Source: Flavobacterium humidisoli (GTDB lineage: Bacteria; Bacteroidota; Bacteroidia; Flavobacteriales; Flavobacteriaceae). From it: a stretch of 64,000 nt of DNA. A program made the position numbers and the translations under genes. The number at the start of each line of letters is the position of its first letter. Position 1 is the first letter of the stretch. The stretch lies in the NCBI RefSeq assembly GCF_023272795.1, contig NZ_CP096829.1, forward strand, positions 682,001 through 746,000. Direction: 5' to 3'. Of the stretch, positions 34,411-43,461 are shown piece after piece. The notes beneath the pieces were generated by a model. That model searched no databases. It was given only the letters and a program-made list of their open reading frames with translations, and was not told the origin of the DNA.

Positions 34411-36849
34411 ATGGAAACAAAAAGAAGCTACACCGCAATCAAAGTTTTATTCAGCTATGTTGCATTATTGGCTTTGGTTGTTACAGTTGGATGGTTTCTT
34501 TATTCTGAAAATGTAGTTTACAACAAACTGGAAGACAAGATTGCATTAGAAAAAAACAAAATCATCAGAGTTAGTAGATTGTATTCTAATGTTTATAAAA
34601 CTGAAAGTTTAGCAAGGCAAACGATTCAGAACAACTCCGAAAAAGATTTTAAAAATTATCTTATCGAAACTGATTCTCTTCGCAAACGTATCGATACTTT
34701 AAAACAAGTTGTTACTACCGAATACCAGAAAACACTTCTAGATAGTGTAACTTATTTTTTGTCTGAAAAAACAGAAAACATTAAACAGTTAAGAGAAATC
34801 AAGAATAAAGCAGACGATGAAACTTCTGTAAATAATGCTATTGATGAAATCACGAAAATGGAGTTTAATTTAAGAAAACTCGAACTTCAGGATTTTACTA
34901 AAAACCCAAATCAGTTGGGGAGTTATCAGCGAAGTGTTTTACAACAATATGTTGATTATTTAAATTCGAACATTCCAGACGACAGCACCAATACACTTAG
35001 CAAAAAAGCTTCTGATTCTATTTTAGCCAACTCTAAAAAGCTTTTGAGTTCTGTAAAAATAAAAGCAGAAAAGAAAAAAGAATCTTTGAATTTTGAAGAA
35101 AATAAACTGCTTCAGAATGAAATTGCAATTTCGGATCAACTTAGAAAAATACTTCGCATTATTGAGCGAGAAATCATCATCAATTCGATCAAAAACAATT
35201 CATTAAAAGAGAAATCATTAAAAAGAGTCAACGAAATTGTAACGGCTTCGGCAGTTATTGGTTTGTTACTCACAGTGTTTTTCTCGATTCTAATTGTAAG
35301 CGATTATTCTAAATCTCAATTGTATAAAAAACAGCTCGAAATCGCGAATTTCAAAACCAAAAATCTGTTGAAAAGCCGCGAACAATTAATCTCGACAGTG
35401 AGTCACGATTTAAAAACGCCTTTGAGCACCATAGTGGGCTATTCTGAACTTTTAGGAAATTCAGACATCAATACGAAGCAATCCTATTTTATAAAAAACA
35501 TTAAAAACTCGTCTGAATATATTACGCAATTGGTTCAGGATTTACTCGATTTTTCGCAGATCGAAGCAGGAAAAATTTCTATAGAAAAAGTCCCCTTTTC
35601 GTTGCCAGAAGTTATTGAAGATGTGGCCAGAAATATTCAAACGGTTTACAAGCAAAAAGACATTGATCTTATTATCAATGTAGACGAACAATTTCAGAAA
35701 CGCATTGTAGGCGATCCATTTCGTTTAAAACAAATCTTGACTAACATTATCGGAAATGCTTATAAATTTACCGAGGAAGGCTATATTCGAATTGCCGCTT
35801 ACCTAAATGATGATCAGTTTTTTACCATTTCAATTCAAGATACTGGAATCGGAATTGAAAAAGCAAATCAGAAATTGGTTTTTGAAGAATTTGCTCAAGC
35901 GAATGAAAACATTGAAAAGAAATATGGCGGAACTGGTTTAGGGTTATCTATTTGCCAGAAAATCATTTCTATTTTGGGCGGTAATTTAATTTTGGAAAGT
36001 ATTTTTGGAAAAGGAAGCACATTCATTATTAAACTGCCTTTATTATTTGATAATAGCCAAAACTTTACTGCAACCGAACTAAAACCGAAGACGTCAAAAA
36101 GCATTAAGACACAAACTTTTATTGTTGTTGATGACGACATAAATCTTTTGAATCTAACAAGCGGGGTTTTAAAACAAGAACAACATAAGGTTTATTCTTT
36201 TACTAATCCGGCAAAAGCTTTAGCAACGCTTCAGACCACGCCTTTTGATTTTATCATTACCGATATTCAAATGCCAGAAATAGACGGATTTCTATTTTTA
36301 GAAAAACTTCGCGAACTTCCAGATACCATTTTCAAAAATCAGCCTGTCATCGCATTGACTGGCCGCACCGATTTGGACCTTTCGGTTTATAAAAATGCTG
36401 GTTTCACTACCGTCATAAAGAAACCTTACTCGCCAAAAATTTTACTGGAAACGATTCAACATATTTTAGATCATGAAGAAATTCCAATAACTGAATCTAC
36501 GGAGAATGCAAACGAAAATGCTTCTCAAATATATTCTTTAGAAACTTTGAAAGATTTTTTAGGCCAGGATGAATCGGCTTTGAAAGAAGTTCTGAAATCT
36601 TTTATAGAAACATCGATCGAAAATTTAGGCTTTCTAAAAGCTGCAGTTCAAGAGAAAAATCATGATGAAATAAAATCTATTGCGCATCGTATTGCTCCCA
36701 TGTTCAAGCAAATTCAGGCAAATGAGATTGGCGAACTTTTAAAAAATCTAGAAAAAGAGGATTTAAATACAATCGATATAAAAGCGACGTACGCAGATTT
36801 ATCCGAAAAAATAGAAGTCCTTTTTAAAGAATTAAAACAAGAGATTTAA
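34411..36849 (+). CDS. Hybrid sensor histidine kinase with receiver and Hpt domains
   Basis: An 812-residue phosphorelay kinase. TM1 (about 13-30) and TM2 (about 278-298) bracket a helical, coiled-coil-rich periplasmic sensing region. HisKA follows (ISTVSHDLKTPLSTIVGYSE, phospho-His), then HATPase_c (N box IIGNAYKFTEEG, G boxes DTGIGIE and YGGTGLGLSICQKI), a receiver (FIVVDDDINLLNL, DIQMPEIDGFLF with the acceptor Asp) and a C-terminal Hpt (EIKSIAHRIAPMFKQIQ with the phospho-His). The relay runs His-Asp-His within one chain, so an external regulator is expected. The convergent sigma-54 activator next door is the nearest candidate. Confidence 0.93.
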   Translation: METKRSYTAIKVLFSYVALLALVVTVGWFLYSENVVYNKLEDKIALEKNKIIRVSRLYSNVYKTESLARQTIQNNSEKDFKNYLIETDSLRKRIDTLKQVVTTEYQKTLLDSVTYFLSEKTENIKQLREIKNKADDETSVNNAIDEITKMEFNLRKLELQDFTKNPNQLGSYQRSVLQQYVDYLNSNIPDDSTNTLSKKASDSILANSKKLLSSVKIKAEKKKESLNFEENKLLQNEIAISDQLRKILRIIEREIIINSIKNNSLKEKSLKRVNEIVTASAVIGLLLTVFFSILIVSDYSKSQLYKKQLEIANFKTKNLLKSREQLISTVSHDLKTPLSTIVGYSELLGNSDINTKQSYFIKNIKNSSEYITQLVQDLLDFSQIEAGKISIEKVPFSLPEVIEDVARNIQTVYKQKDIDLIINVDEQFQKRIVGDPFRLKQILTNIIGNAYKFTEEGYIRIAAYLNDDQFFTISIQDTGIGIEKANQKLVFEEFAQANENIEKKYGGTGLGLSICQKIISILGGNLILESIFGKGSTFIIKLPLLFDNSQNFTATELKPKTSKSIKTQTFIVVDDDINLLNLTSGVLKQEQHKVYSFTNPAKALATLQTTPFDFIITDIQMPEIDGFLFLEKLRELPDTIFKNQPVIALTGRTDLDLSVYKNAGFTTVIKKPYSPKILLETIQHILDHEEIPITESTENANENASQIYSLETLKDFLGQDESALKEVLKSFIETSIENLGFLKAAVQEKNHDEIKSIAHRIAPMFKQIQANEIGELLKNLEKEDLNTIDIKATYADLSEKIEVLFKELKQEI

Positions 36850-36852
36850 AGC

Positions 36853-36886
36853 AATAAAAAAAAGCAGTCTAAAAAGACTGCTTTTT
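36853..36886. terminator. Bidirectional terminator between convergent regulators
   Basis: AAAGCAGTCT pairs with AGACTGCTTT around AAAA, with A- and T-rich flanks on both sides. Confidence 0.85.
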
Positions 36887-38242
36887 TTATTCAATATTAT
36901 ATTGTTTCAATTTATTGTAAAGTGTTTTTCTGGTAATTTTAAGCAGTTTTGCTGCTTCAGATTTATTATTTTGCGTTTTTGACAAGGCGCTAATAATAGT
37001 TTCTTTTTCGTTTTCAGACAATGAGAAAACTTCAGCAGTTGAAGCAGGCTGATTTTGAATCTGGAAGAATTCTGCTGGAAGTACATCACTTTCGATAAAA
37101 TCACCACGAGTTAAAAGAGTTGCACGTTTTACACAGTTTTGCAATTCTCGTAAATTTCCTGGCCAAGAGTAGTTCTGAAAAATAGAAACCACTTCTGGAG
37201 AAAACCCAATGACCTCTTTATGCAATTGCTGATTAGCTTTTTCTAAGAAATAATCTGCAAAAACCATTAAATCTTCGCCTCGATCTTTTAAAGATGGTGA
37301 CTGAATTGAAAATTCATTGATTCTATGGTATAAATCCTCTCTAAAATCGCCGTTTTTTACAGCCTCACGTAAATCTTCATTTGTGGCCGTAATAATGCGT
37401 ATATCAACGTTTATTTCTTTATTGCTTCCTACCGGTTTAATTTTTCTCTCTTGAAGCGCTCTTAACAACTGGATTTGGTTTTCGTACGAAAGATTTCCTA
37501 TTTCGTCCAAAAATAAAGTTCCGCCATTTGCAGCTTCAAAATATCCTTTTTTATCATTGATTGCTCCAGTAAAAGATCCTTTTAAATGTCCAAAAAATTC
37601 GCTTGCCGCTAATTCTTTTGGAATGGCTCCACAATCTACAGCAATAAAATTATTGTCTTTTCTTCTGCTTTGCTGATGAATGCTTTTGGCAATGATTTCT
37701 TTTCCCGTTCCGCTTTCACCAATTATTAAAACTGACATATCTGTCGGGCTTACCAGCTGAATGTGATCTAAAAGCTTTTTGGATGCAACAGAAATTCCTT
37801 TAACAAATTCATTTTCTCCTGATGAAGACTGTTTTTTTACTGTCTTTTTTTCTTTTACAGGAGCTTGTTCTTCTTCCTCTTTTGTCACTTGTAATGCATT
37901 AGTAATTACAAGAAGAACTTCGTCTGGATTAAATGGTTTGGAAATGTAATCTGCCGCTCCATTTTTTATGGCTTTAACAGCAGTATTTACATCAGAGTAT
38001 CCTGTCATTAAAATAACCGGAATATGTGGGTGAGAAATTTTAAATTCAGACATAAGTCCAATACCATCAGAATCAGGCAAGCGAAGGTCGGTCAAAATCA
38101 AATCGAATGACTCGTTTTTAACTGCTTCACGCGCTTCTGTCGCAGAGAAAGTAGTAGTTACTTCATACGCTTTTTTGATTAGAAATTTCTCTAATAATTT
38201 ACAGAACGCAATATCATCTTCTATCAGTAATATCTTCGGCAT
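36887..38242 (-). CDS. Sigma-54-dependent NtrC-family response regulator
   Basis: A 451-residue activator: a receiver at 1-120 (LLIEDDIAFCKLL, DLILTDLRLPDSDG with the acceptor Asp, YISKPFNPDEV); an AAA+ domain at about 150-370 (Walker A IGESGTGKEIIAKSIH, the sigma-54 contact loop GSFTGA in place of the usual GAFTGA, Walker B GGTLFLDEIGN); and a C-terminal Fis-type helix-turn-helix (NKSEAAKLLKITRKTLYNKL). Given rpoN at 10208, this would activate -24/-12 promoters after phosphorylation, plausibly by the convergent hybrid kinase. It lies just downstream of the PepSY-like gene array on the same strand but beyond a terminator. Confidence 0.94.
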   Translation of the reverse strand: MPKILLIEDDIAFCKLLEKFLIKKAYEVTTTFSATEAREAVKNESFDLILTDLRLPDSDGIGLMSEFKISHPHIPVILMTGYSDVNTAVKAIKNGAADYISKPFNPDEVLLVITNALQVTKEEEEQAPVKEKKTVKKQSSSGENEFVKGISVASKKLLDHIQLVSPTDMSVLIIGESGTGKEIIAKSIHQQSRRKDNNFIAVDCGAIPKELAASEFFGHLKGSFTGAINDKKGYFEAANGGTLFLDEIGNLSYENQIQLLRALQERKIKPVGSNKEINVDIRIITATNEDLREAVKNGDFREDLYHRINEFSIQSPSLKDRGEDLMVFADYFLEKANQQLHKEVIGFSPEVVSIFQNYSWPGNLRELQNCVKRATLLTRGDFIESDVLPAEFFQIQNQPASTAEVFSLSENEKETIISALSKTQNNKSEAAKLLKITRKTLYNKLKQYNIE

Positions 38243-38317
38243 TTGCTTTTAGGGACTTTTTTGCTAAAATAATATTATTAAACTTGTTATTTCATAAAAT
38301 TATGTAAAATATGTAAA

Positions 38318-38349
38318 AAAAAAGAGACTGCACAATGCAATCTCTTTTT
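38318..38349 (-). terminator. Terminator after the PepSY-like gene array
   Basis: AAAAAGAGA-c-TGCA pairs with TGCA-a-TCTCTTTTT around a three-base loop, with A/T runs on both flanks. Confidence 0.7.
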
Positions 38350-38379
38350 CACCAAAAACATAAATCTAAATTCACCTAA

Positions 38380-38676
38380 TTATATCTTCAACCAGTTACC
38401 ATTGACATCTGAGTAAACAGTAGCCTTTTGGTCTCCAACTGATATTTCTAGTTTGTACTCTTTTTTGTCATTGACAAATGCTTTATCCAGTTTTGCTCCT
38501 GGATAAGCTGTCTGCAAAGCTGTTTTCACAGGTGCAGGCACAGCATCTACCGTAACCTCTGTATATTCAGATTGAATGGCTACAGTTGCTTTAGTGTCTT
38601 GAGAAACAGGCAATACATTTGCATGCATTGACATAGTTCCTAGAATCACTATTGCTGATAAGATTAGTTTTTTCAT
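38380..38676 (-). CDS. Secreted PepSY-like protein, array member 5
   Basis: A 98-residue exported protein with signal peptide MKKLILSAIVILGTMSMHA followed by one PepSY-like (putative beta-lactamase-inhibitor-like) domain: EVTVDAVPAPVKTALQTAYP, then KAFVNDKKEYKLEISVGDQ and VYSDVNGNWLKI. It is the last of five consecutive paralogs on this strand, 14 bp after its neighbour, and is followed by a terminator. Family members are thought to be periplasmic protein- or peptide-binding modules; the ligand is unknown. Confidence 0.85.
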   Translation of the reverse strand: MKKLILSAIVILGTMSMHANVLPVSQDTKATVAIQSEYTEVTVDAVPAPVKTALQTAYPGAKLDKAFVNDKKEYKLEISVGDQKATVYSDVNGNWLKI

Positions 38677-38690
38677 GATGCTGATTTTAA

Positions 38691-38984
38691 TTATTTCTTA
38701 ATGATATTTCCAGAAGCATCTGTAAAAATTGTATACTTCTTTTCTCCACTTGAAATCTCAAGTTTGTACTCATTTTTCTCGTTTTTATAAGCTTTTTCTA
38801 GCTTAGTATTCGGGAAAGATTTTTCAAGTGTAGACTTTACAGCGGCCGGAACGGCATCTATAGACACTTCAGTAAATTCACTTTGAACGAATACTGATTG
38901 AGAAATCGAAACTGCTGGAAGAACCGTAGCATTTACTGTAAAACTTCCTAAAACAATCGCTGCTGATAAGATTAACTTTTTCAT
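38691..38984 (-). CDS. Secreted PepSY-like protein, array member 4
   Basis: A 97-residue paralog with signal peptide MKKLILSAAIVLGSFTVNA and the same core (EVSIDAVPAAVKSTLEKSFP, KAYKNEKNEYKLEISSGEKK, IFTDASGNIIKK). The signal peptide is nearly identical to that of member 3, suggesting a recent duplication. Spacing to members 3 and 5 is 18 and 14 bp, so they share one transcript. Confidence 0.85.
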   Translation of the reverse strand: MKKLILSAAIVLGSFTVNATVLPAVSISQSVFVQSEFTEVSIDAVPAAVKSTLEKSFPNTKLEKAYKNEKNEYKLEISSGEKKYTIFTDASGNIIKK

Positions 38985-39002
38985 AATATTTAGTGGTTTA
39001 AA

Positions 39003-39293
39003 TTATTTTTTAAGAATGTTCCCAGAAGCGTCTGTATAAACGATCGATTTTTCACCTCGAACGGTTATCTCAATTTTGTACTCCTTTTTATCATTTACCC
39101 ATGCTTTCTCAAGCACTACACCAGGATAAGCTTCATCTAAGCCTTTTTTTACGGCTGCCGGAACTCCATCTACTTCTTTGTATCCATCCTGATCATTTAC
39201 TGTCTGCACCATTAGATTGGTTGCAACAGGGGTTTCTGCGTTCATCGACAAACTGCCTAAAACAATTGCTGCCGATAAGATTAACTTTTTCAT
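39003..39293 (-). CDS. Secreted PepSY-like protein, array member 3
   Basis: A 96-residue paralog: signal peptide MKKLILSAAIVLGSLSMNA, then the core DGYKEVDGVPAAVKKGLDEA, EKAWVNDKKEYKIEITVRGE and VYTDASGNILKK. It has lost a few residues at the front of the domain compared with members 1 and 2. It sits 28 bp from member 2 and 18 bp from member 4. Confidence 0.85.
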   Translation of the reverse strand: MKKLILSAAIVLGSLSMNAETPVATNLMVQTVNDQDGYKEVDGVPAAVKKGLDEAYPGVVLEKAWVNDKKEYKIEITVRGEKSIVYTDASGNILKK

Positions 39294-39321
39294 AGTAATA
39301 GCTTTTAAGGGTTAGACTTAA

Positions 39322-39618
39322 TTATTTTTTAATCCAAGTTCCATCTGCGTTAGCAAAAAGGTTCCCTGATTTATCTCCAACAGTTACTTCAAGCTTGTAT
39401 TCAGATTTTGTGTTTTTAAATGCTTTAGAAAGCACAGCATCTGGATACGCTTTTTTAAGAGCATCTGTTATTGCTGCTGGAACTTCTTCCAATTTAATCT
39501 CTGTATAATCATCTTGGATAGAGATTGTTTTTACGATTGTATTTGAAATTGGCGAAGTTGAAGCAAATGATGTTAAACCTCCCAAAACGATTGCGGCTGA
39601 TAAAAATAAATTTTTCAT
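39322..39618 (-). CDS. Secreted PepSY-like protein, array member 2
   Basis: A 98-residue paralog very close to member 1: signal peptide MKNLFLSAAIVLGGLTSFA, then DDYTEIKLEEVPAAITDALK, KAFKNTKSEYKLEVTVGDK and NLFANADGTWIKK. It begins 75 bp after the stop of member 1, the widest gap in the array. Confidence 0.85.
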   Translation of the reverse strand: MKNLFLSAAIVLGGLTSFASTSPISNTIVKTISIQDDYTEIKLEEVPAAITDALKKAYPDAVLSKAFKNTKSEYKLEVTVGDKSGNLFANADGTWIKK

Positions 39619-39693
39619 GATAGTTGTTTTTTAATATAGTTAATTTGATCTTAGTATTCTTGATCCTGATTTTCACAAAACCTAATTTTTAGA

Positions 39694-39990
39694 TTATTGT
39701 GTAATCCAAGTTCCGTCTGCATTAGCAAATAAGTTTCCTACTTTATCGCCAACAGTTACGTCAAGTTTATACTGTGCTTTTTCGTTTTTATATGCTTTAG
39801 TAATTACTGCTTCTGGATATGCTTTTTTCAAAGATTCTTTAATAGCAGCTGGTAATTCTTCTAATTTGATTTCAGTATAATCGTCTGCTATAGAAACCAC
39901 TTTTACATTTGTATTGGTAATCGGAGTGGTTGAAGCAAATGAAGTTAAACTTCCTAAAACAATTGCGGCTGATAAAAATAAATTTTTCAT
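39694..39990 (-). CDS. Secreted PepSY-like protein, array member 1
   Basis: A 98-residue protein that is first in the transcript: signal peptide MKNLFLSAAIVLGSLTSFA, then the core DDYTEIKLEELPAAIKESLK, KAYKNEKAQYKLDVTVGDKV and NLFANADGTWITQ. Upstream are a TATATTTG -7 box and paired AAAGGTGTGTAA repeats. Members 1-2 and 3-5 form two subgroups by signal peptide and C-terminus (ADGTWI versus DASGNI/DVNGNW), implying stepwise tandem duplication. Confidence 0.85.
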   Translation of the reverse strand: MKNLFLSAAIVLGSLTSFASTTPITNTNVKVVSIADDYTEIKLEELPAAIKESLKKAYPEAVITKAYKNEKAQYKLDVTVGDKVGNLFANADGTWITQ

Positions 39991-40104
39991 AACGTATATA
40001 TTTAAATTAATAGTTGTTTACGCTTTAAGTAATGAAATTATTATGCCGTAAAAGAAAAGAGCCGTGCCAAAGACCGTAAAAACCTGTATTAAAAGACTTT
40101 ACAT

Positions 40105-40112
40105 CAAATATA
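40105..40112 (-). promoter_or_regulatory. -7 element for the PepSY-like array
   Basis: On the minus strand TATATTTG fits TAnnTTTG, giving a predicted leader of roughly 108 nt before the ATG at 39990. The -33 region at the expected spacing reads TTTC. Confidence 0.4.
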
Positions 40113-40132
40113 GCAAAAAAAGACAAAAGAAG

Positions 40133-40184
40133 AAAGGTGTGTAAATGTGAAAAAAGGTGTGTAATAAGTAAACACTTTTAGTGT
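40133..40184. promoter_or_regulatory. Paired direct repeats and dyad upstream of the PepSY-like array
   Basis: AAAGGTGTGTAA occurs at 40133-40144 and again at 40153-40164, exactly 20 bp apart (about two helical turns). A small dyad ACAC-tttta-GTGT follows at 40172-40184. The position just upstream of the promoter suggests operator or activator sites; the regulator is unknown. Confidence 0.4.
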
Positions 40185-40204
40185 AACCTTTAGAAAAATT
40201 TTAA

Positions 40205-40265
40205 TAAATCAAATTCCAAATTCTATAGTTTAGATTTCCAATTTTGGAATTTGGAATTTGAATAT
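40205..40265. repeat. 'aaattccaaatt / ggaatttggaattt' words
   Basis: An imperfect inverted arrangement of the AATTCC word family lies between the PepSY promoter region and the accC terminator. Confidence 0.45.
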
Positions 40266-40292
40266 CGGAATTTAAAAAGGTTTATAAAGAAA

Positions 40293-40318
40293 AAAGGCTT
40301 CCAAATTTGGAAGCCTTT
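40293..40318. terminator. Terminator after accC
   Basis: AAAGGCTTCCAAA and TTTGGAAGCCTTT form a perfect 26-bp palindrome just past the accC stop. Confidence 0.8.
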
Positions 40319-40322
40319 ATAA

Positions 40323-41669
40323 TTATTCTGGACTATTCATTTTAAATGTATCCATAAATGCAGTTGTGTAATCTCCTGCAATATATTTTGGATCATCCAT
40401 TAATTGTCTATGGAAAGGTATTGTAGTTTTCACACCTTCGATTACGAACTCATCCAAAGCTCTACGCATTTTGCTGATAGCTTCTTCACGAGACTGCGCA
40501 GTTGTAATTAACTTAGCAATCATAGAATCGTAGTTTGGTGGAATGCTATATCCTGAATAAACGTGAGTATCTAAACGAACTCCATGTCCTCCTGGCATAT
40601 GAAGCGTAGTAATTTTTCCTGGTGAAGGACGAAAATCGTTGTAAGGATCTTCAGCATTAATACGAACTTCAATAGCATGTAATTGTGGAAGATAGTTTTT
40701 ACCAGAAATCGGAATTCCAGCAGCAACCATAATTTGCTCACGGATCAAATCATAATCAATAACCTGTTCTGTGATTGGGTGCTCAACTTGGATACGAGTA
40801 TTCATTTCCATGAAATAGAAGTTTCTGTGTTTATCCACTAAAAACTCTACAGTTCCAGCTCCTTCATATTTAATGAATTCAGCAGCCTTTACAGCAGCTT
40901 CTCCCATTCTTGCACGAAGGTCGTCTGTCATGAAAGGCGAAGGTGTTTCTTCAGTCAGTTTTTGGTGACGACGCTGTACTGAGCAGTCTCTTTCAGAAAG
41001 GTGACATGCTTTTCCGTAAGAATCTCCAACAACTTGAATTTCGATATGACGTGGCTCTTCAATAAGTTTCTCCATGTACATTCCGTCATTTCCAAATGCT
41101 GCAGCAGCTTCTTGACGTGCACTTTCCCAAGCTTTTAAAAGCTCTTCTTCTTTCCAGATTGCACGCATTCCTTTTCCACCACCACCAGCAGTAGCTTTCA
41201 TCATAACTGGGTAACCAATTTCTTTAGCTATTTTTTGTGCATGTTCATAAGACTCTAACAATCCATCTGAACCTGGCACGCAAGGTACTCCTGCTGCTTT
41301 CATTGTAGCTTTAGCAGAAGCTTTATCTCCCATTCGGTCGATCATTTCTGGAGCAGCACCGATAAATTTAATTCCGTGCTCTTGACAAATTTTTGAGAAC
41401 TTAGCATTCTCAGAAAGAAATCCATAACCTGGATGTATTGCATCTGCATTTGTAATTTCTGCAGCAGCAATGATATTTGACATTTTCAAATACGATAAGT
41501 TACTCGGAGGAGGGCCAATACAAACCGCTTCATCAGCAAATTTAACATGTAAACTTTCTGCATCGGCTGTAGAGTAAACTGCAACAGTTTTTATTCCCAT
41601 TTCCTTACATGTACGAATTACACGTAGTGCAATTTCTCCTCTATTCGCAATTAATATTTTTTTAAACAT
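40323..41669 (-). CDS. accC: Biotin carboxylase subunit of acetyl-CoA carboxylase
   Basis: A 448-residue ATP-grasp enzyme that carboxylates the biotin on AccB with bicarbonate and ATP, the first step of malonyl-CoA synthesis. The N-terminus [20 protein letters not shown] is diagnostic. The glycine-rich ATP loop [13 protein letters not shown], the catalytic [16 protein letters not shown] and RINAEDP are intact. It follows accB by about 110 bp and ends the fabH-accB-accC unit. The gap before it holds an 'aattagataat / aaaatctaaa' repeat. Confidence 0.97.
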   Translation of the reverse strand: MFKKILIANRGEIALRVIRTCKEMGIKTVAVYSTADAESLHVKFADEAVCIGPPPSNLSYLKMSNIIAAAEITNADAIHPGYGFLSENAKFSKICQEHGIKFIGAAPEMIDRMGDKASAKATMKAAGVPCVPGSDGLLESYEHAQKIAKEIGYPVMMKATAGGGGKGMRAIWKEEELLKAWESARQEAAAAFGNDGMYMEKLIEEPRHIEIQVVGDSYGKACHLSERDCSVQRRHQKLTEETPSPFMTDDLRARMGEAAVKAAEFIKYEGAGTVEFLVDKHRNFYFMEMNTRIQVEHPITEQVIDYDLIREQIMVAAGIPISGKNYLPQLHAIEVRINAEDPYNDFRPSPGKITTLHMPGGHGVRLDTHVYSGYSIPPNYDSMIAKLITTAQSREEAISKMRRALDEFVIEGVKTTIPFHRQLMDDPKYIAGDYTTAFMDTFKMNSPE

Positions 41670-41689
41670 CTTATTTTAATTAGATAATT

Positions 41690-41776
41690 AGACAATTTGA
41701 TAATTAGATAATTTTAGATGCCTGATGTATTAATTCTGTCAGATCAATCTAAAATCTAAAATCTAAAATCTAAATT
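41690..41776. repeat. 'gataattaga / aaaatctaaa' words between accC and accB
   Basis: Tandem words TTAGATAATTAGACAATTTG and CTAAAATCTAAAATCTAAA fill the gap within the acc operon. They are similar to the words at 15595-15655. Confidence 0.5.
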
Positions 41777-41779
41777 TAT

Positions 41780-42265
41780 TTATGATGGATCTACTAAGAA
41801 TAAAGGTTGATCAAATTCTACTGGAGACATATCGTCTACAAGAATTTTTACAATTTTACCAGAAACTTCAGATTCGATTTCGTTGAATAATTTCATTGCT
41901 TCAATTACACAAAGAACGTCTCCTTTAGAAACAGTGCTTCCAACTTCTGTGAAAACTGGTTTGTCTGGAGATGGTTTTCTATAGAATGTTCCAATAATTG
42001 GAGATTTTATAGTAATATATTTAGAATCGTTAGCAGCTGGCGCTTCTGGAGTTACACTTACAACTGTTGGAGCCGTAACTTGTGGAACTGCCGCTTGAGG
42101 TAAAGCTGCCTGAGCAGGTAATTGCTGTACGTAAGTTGCTTCAGTTACATTTGTTTCTAAAGTTGTTCTGATCGTGATTTTTACATCATCCATTTCTAAC
42201 TTCACTTCTGCAACGCCCGAATTTGCAACAAATTTGATTAGGTTTTGAATTTCTTTTAAATCCAT
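41780..42265 (-). CDS. accB: Biotin carboxyl carrier protein of acetyl-CoA carboxylase
   Basis: A 161-residue carrier: an N-terminal helix-strand part ([20 protein letters not shown]), an Ala/Pro/Val-rich flexible linker (about 45-80), and a C-terminal biotinyl domain with the attachment lysine in [13 protein letters not shown]. It is the partner of AccC. It lies 23 bp downstream of fabH on the same strand. Confidence 0.96.
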   Translation of the reverse strand: MDLKEIQNLIKFVANSGVAEVKLEMDDVKITIRTTLETNVTEATYVQQLPAQAALPQAAVPQVTAPTVVSVTPEAPAANDSKYITIKSPIIGTFYRKPSPDKPVFTEVGSTVSKGDVLCVIEAMKLFNEIESEVSGKIVKILVDDMSPVEFDQPLFLVDPS

Positions 42266-42288
42266 AATGATTCGTTTTTAGTTTTAAT

Positions 42289-43287
42289 TTATTTTTTATC
42301 GTAAGCCCATTTTAAATAGATAGATCCCCAAGTGAATCCACCACCAAAAGCGGCAAAGATAATGTTATCTCCCTTTTTAAGCTTATTTTCAAAATCAGCC
42401 AATACTAATGGTAAAGTTCCAGAAGTAGTATTACCATATTTTTCGATGTTTACTAGAACTTTAGAATCTTCCAATTCTAATCTTCCTGCAGTAGCATCAA
42501 TAATACGTTTATTAGCTTGGTGTGGCACTAACCAGTCAACATCTTGATTTGTCAAGTTATTTCTCTGTAAAATCAATTCACTAGCATCTGCCATATTAGT
42601 TACAGCATATTTGAAAACAGTTTTACCGTCTTGCATAATATTGTGCTGTCTGTTTTTTACAGTATCTTCAGAAGGAGGAATCAAAGAACCTCCTGCAGGT
42701 ATTTTAAGAAAGTCACGCCCTACACCATCACTTCTTAAATATTCATCCTGCAAACCTAAACCTTCATAATTTGGTTCGAAAAGAACTGCTCCAGCTCCAT
42801 CTCCAAAAATAATACAAGTTGCTCTATCAGTATAATCTACAATAGATGACATTTTATCGGCACCAATTAAAAGTACTTTTTTGTAACGTCCAGACTGAAC
42901 ATACGCTGCAGCTGTAGACATTCCGTATAAGAAACTTGAACATGCCGCTTGCAAATCGTATGCAAATGCATTTGTGGCTCCAATTTCTGTTGCAACAAAT
43001 ACTCCTGTAGAAGCCACCATCATATCTGGTGTCGCAGTTGCCATTATAATCATATCAATCTCAAGCGGATCAATATTTGCTTTTGCAATTAAATCCTTTG
43101 CTGCTTGTATAGCAAGGTAAGATGTACCTTTATCAGCATCTTTAAGAATTCTTCTTTCTTTAATTCCTGTTCGAGCGGTAATCCACTCATCATTGGTATC
43201 AACCATTGTTTCTAATACTTGGTTCGAAAGAACGAAGTCAGGAACATAAGCTCCAACAGCGGTAATGGCGGCTGTGATTGTATTCAT
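42289..43287 (-). CDS. fabH: Beta-ketoacyl-ACP synthase III
   Basis: A 332-residue condensing enzyme starting fatty-acid synthesis from acetyl-CoA and malonyl-ACP. The Cys-His-Asn triad is visible: DLQAACSSFLYGM (Cys), LVPHQANKRII (His) and EKYGNTTSGTLP (Asn). The N-terminal TDEWITARTGIKERR-like run (NDEWITARTGIKERR) is typical. It is directly upstream of accB, a classic fatty-acid gene order following rpmF. Confidence 0.96.
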   Translation of the reverse strand: MNTITAAITAVGAYVPDFVLSNQVLETMVDTNDEWITARTGIKERRILKDADKGTSYLAIQAAKDLIAKANIDPLEIDMIIMATATPDMMVASTGVFVATEIGATNAFAYDLQAACSSFLYGMSTAAAYVQSGRYKKVLLIGADKMSSIVDYTDRATCIIFGDGAGAVLFEPNYEGLGLQDEYLRSDGVGRDFLKIPAGGSLIPPSEDTVKNRQHNIMQDGKTVFKYAVTNMADASELILQRNNLTNQDVDWLVPHQANKRIIDATAGRLELEDSKVLVNIEKYGNTTSGTLPLVLADFENKLKKGDNIIFAAFGGGFTWGSIYLKWAYDKK

Positions 43288-43417
43288 TATATTCTATTAT
43301 TTTCTTTTCAAATTACGATTAATTTGAAAAATTTTTAAAAGACCCGAAAATTACAAAAAAAACGTAACGAATTTGTCTATATTTTCCTAAAAAACGAAAA
43401 TTATAATCAACAAAAAA

Positions 43418-43438
43418 AACTCTCACTATGTGAGAGTT
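43418..43438 (-). terminator. Hairpin between rpmF and fabH
   Basis: AACTCTCAC pairs with GTGAGAGTT around TAT, next to an A/T-rich run. It may partly stop transcripts after rpmF. Confidence 0.65.
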
Positions 43439-43461
43439 CTAGTATAATTTACAAAAACGTA

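Noticed and set aside
40050..40070. Sigma-54 promoter upstream of the PepSY-like array (TTGGCACG on the minus strand)
   Set aside because: The -24 half is perfect, but GG-N10 is followed by TT instead of the required GC, and a TATATTTG housekeeping box lies just upstream.
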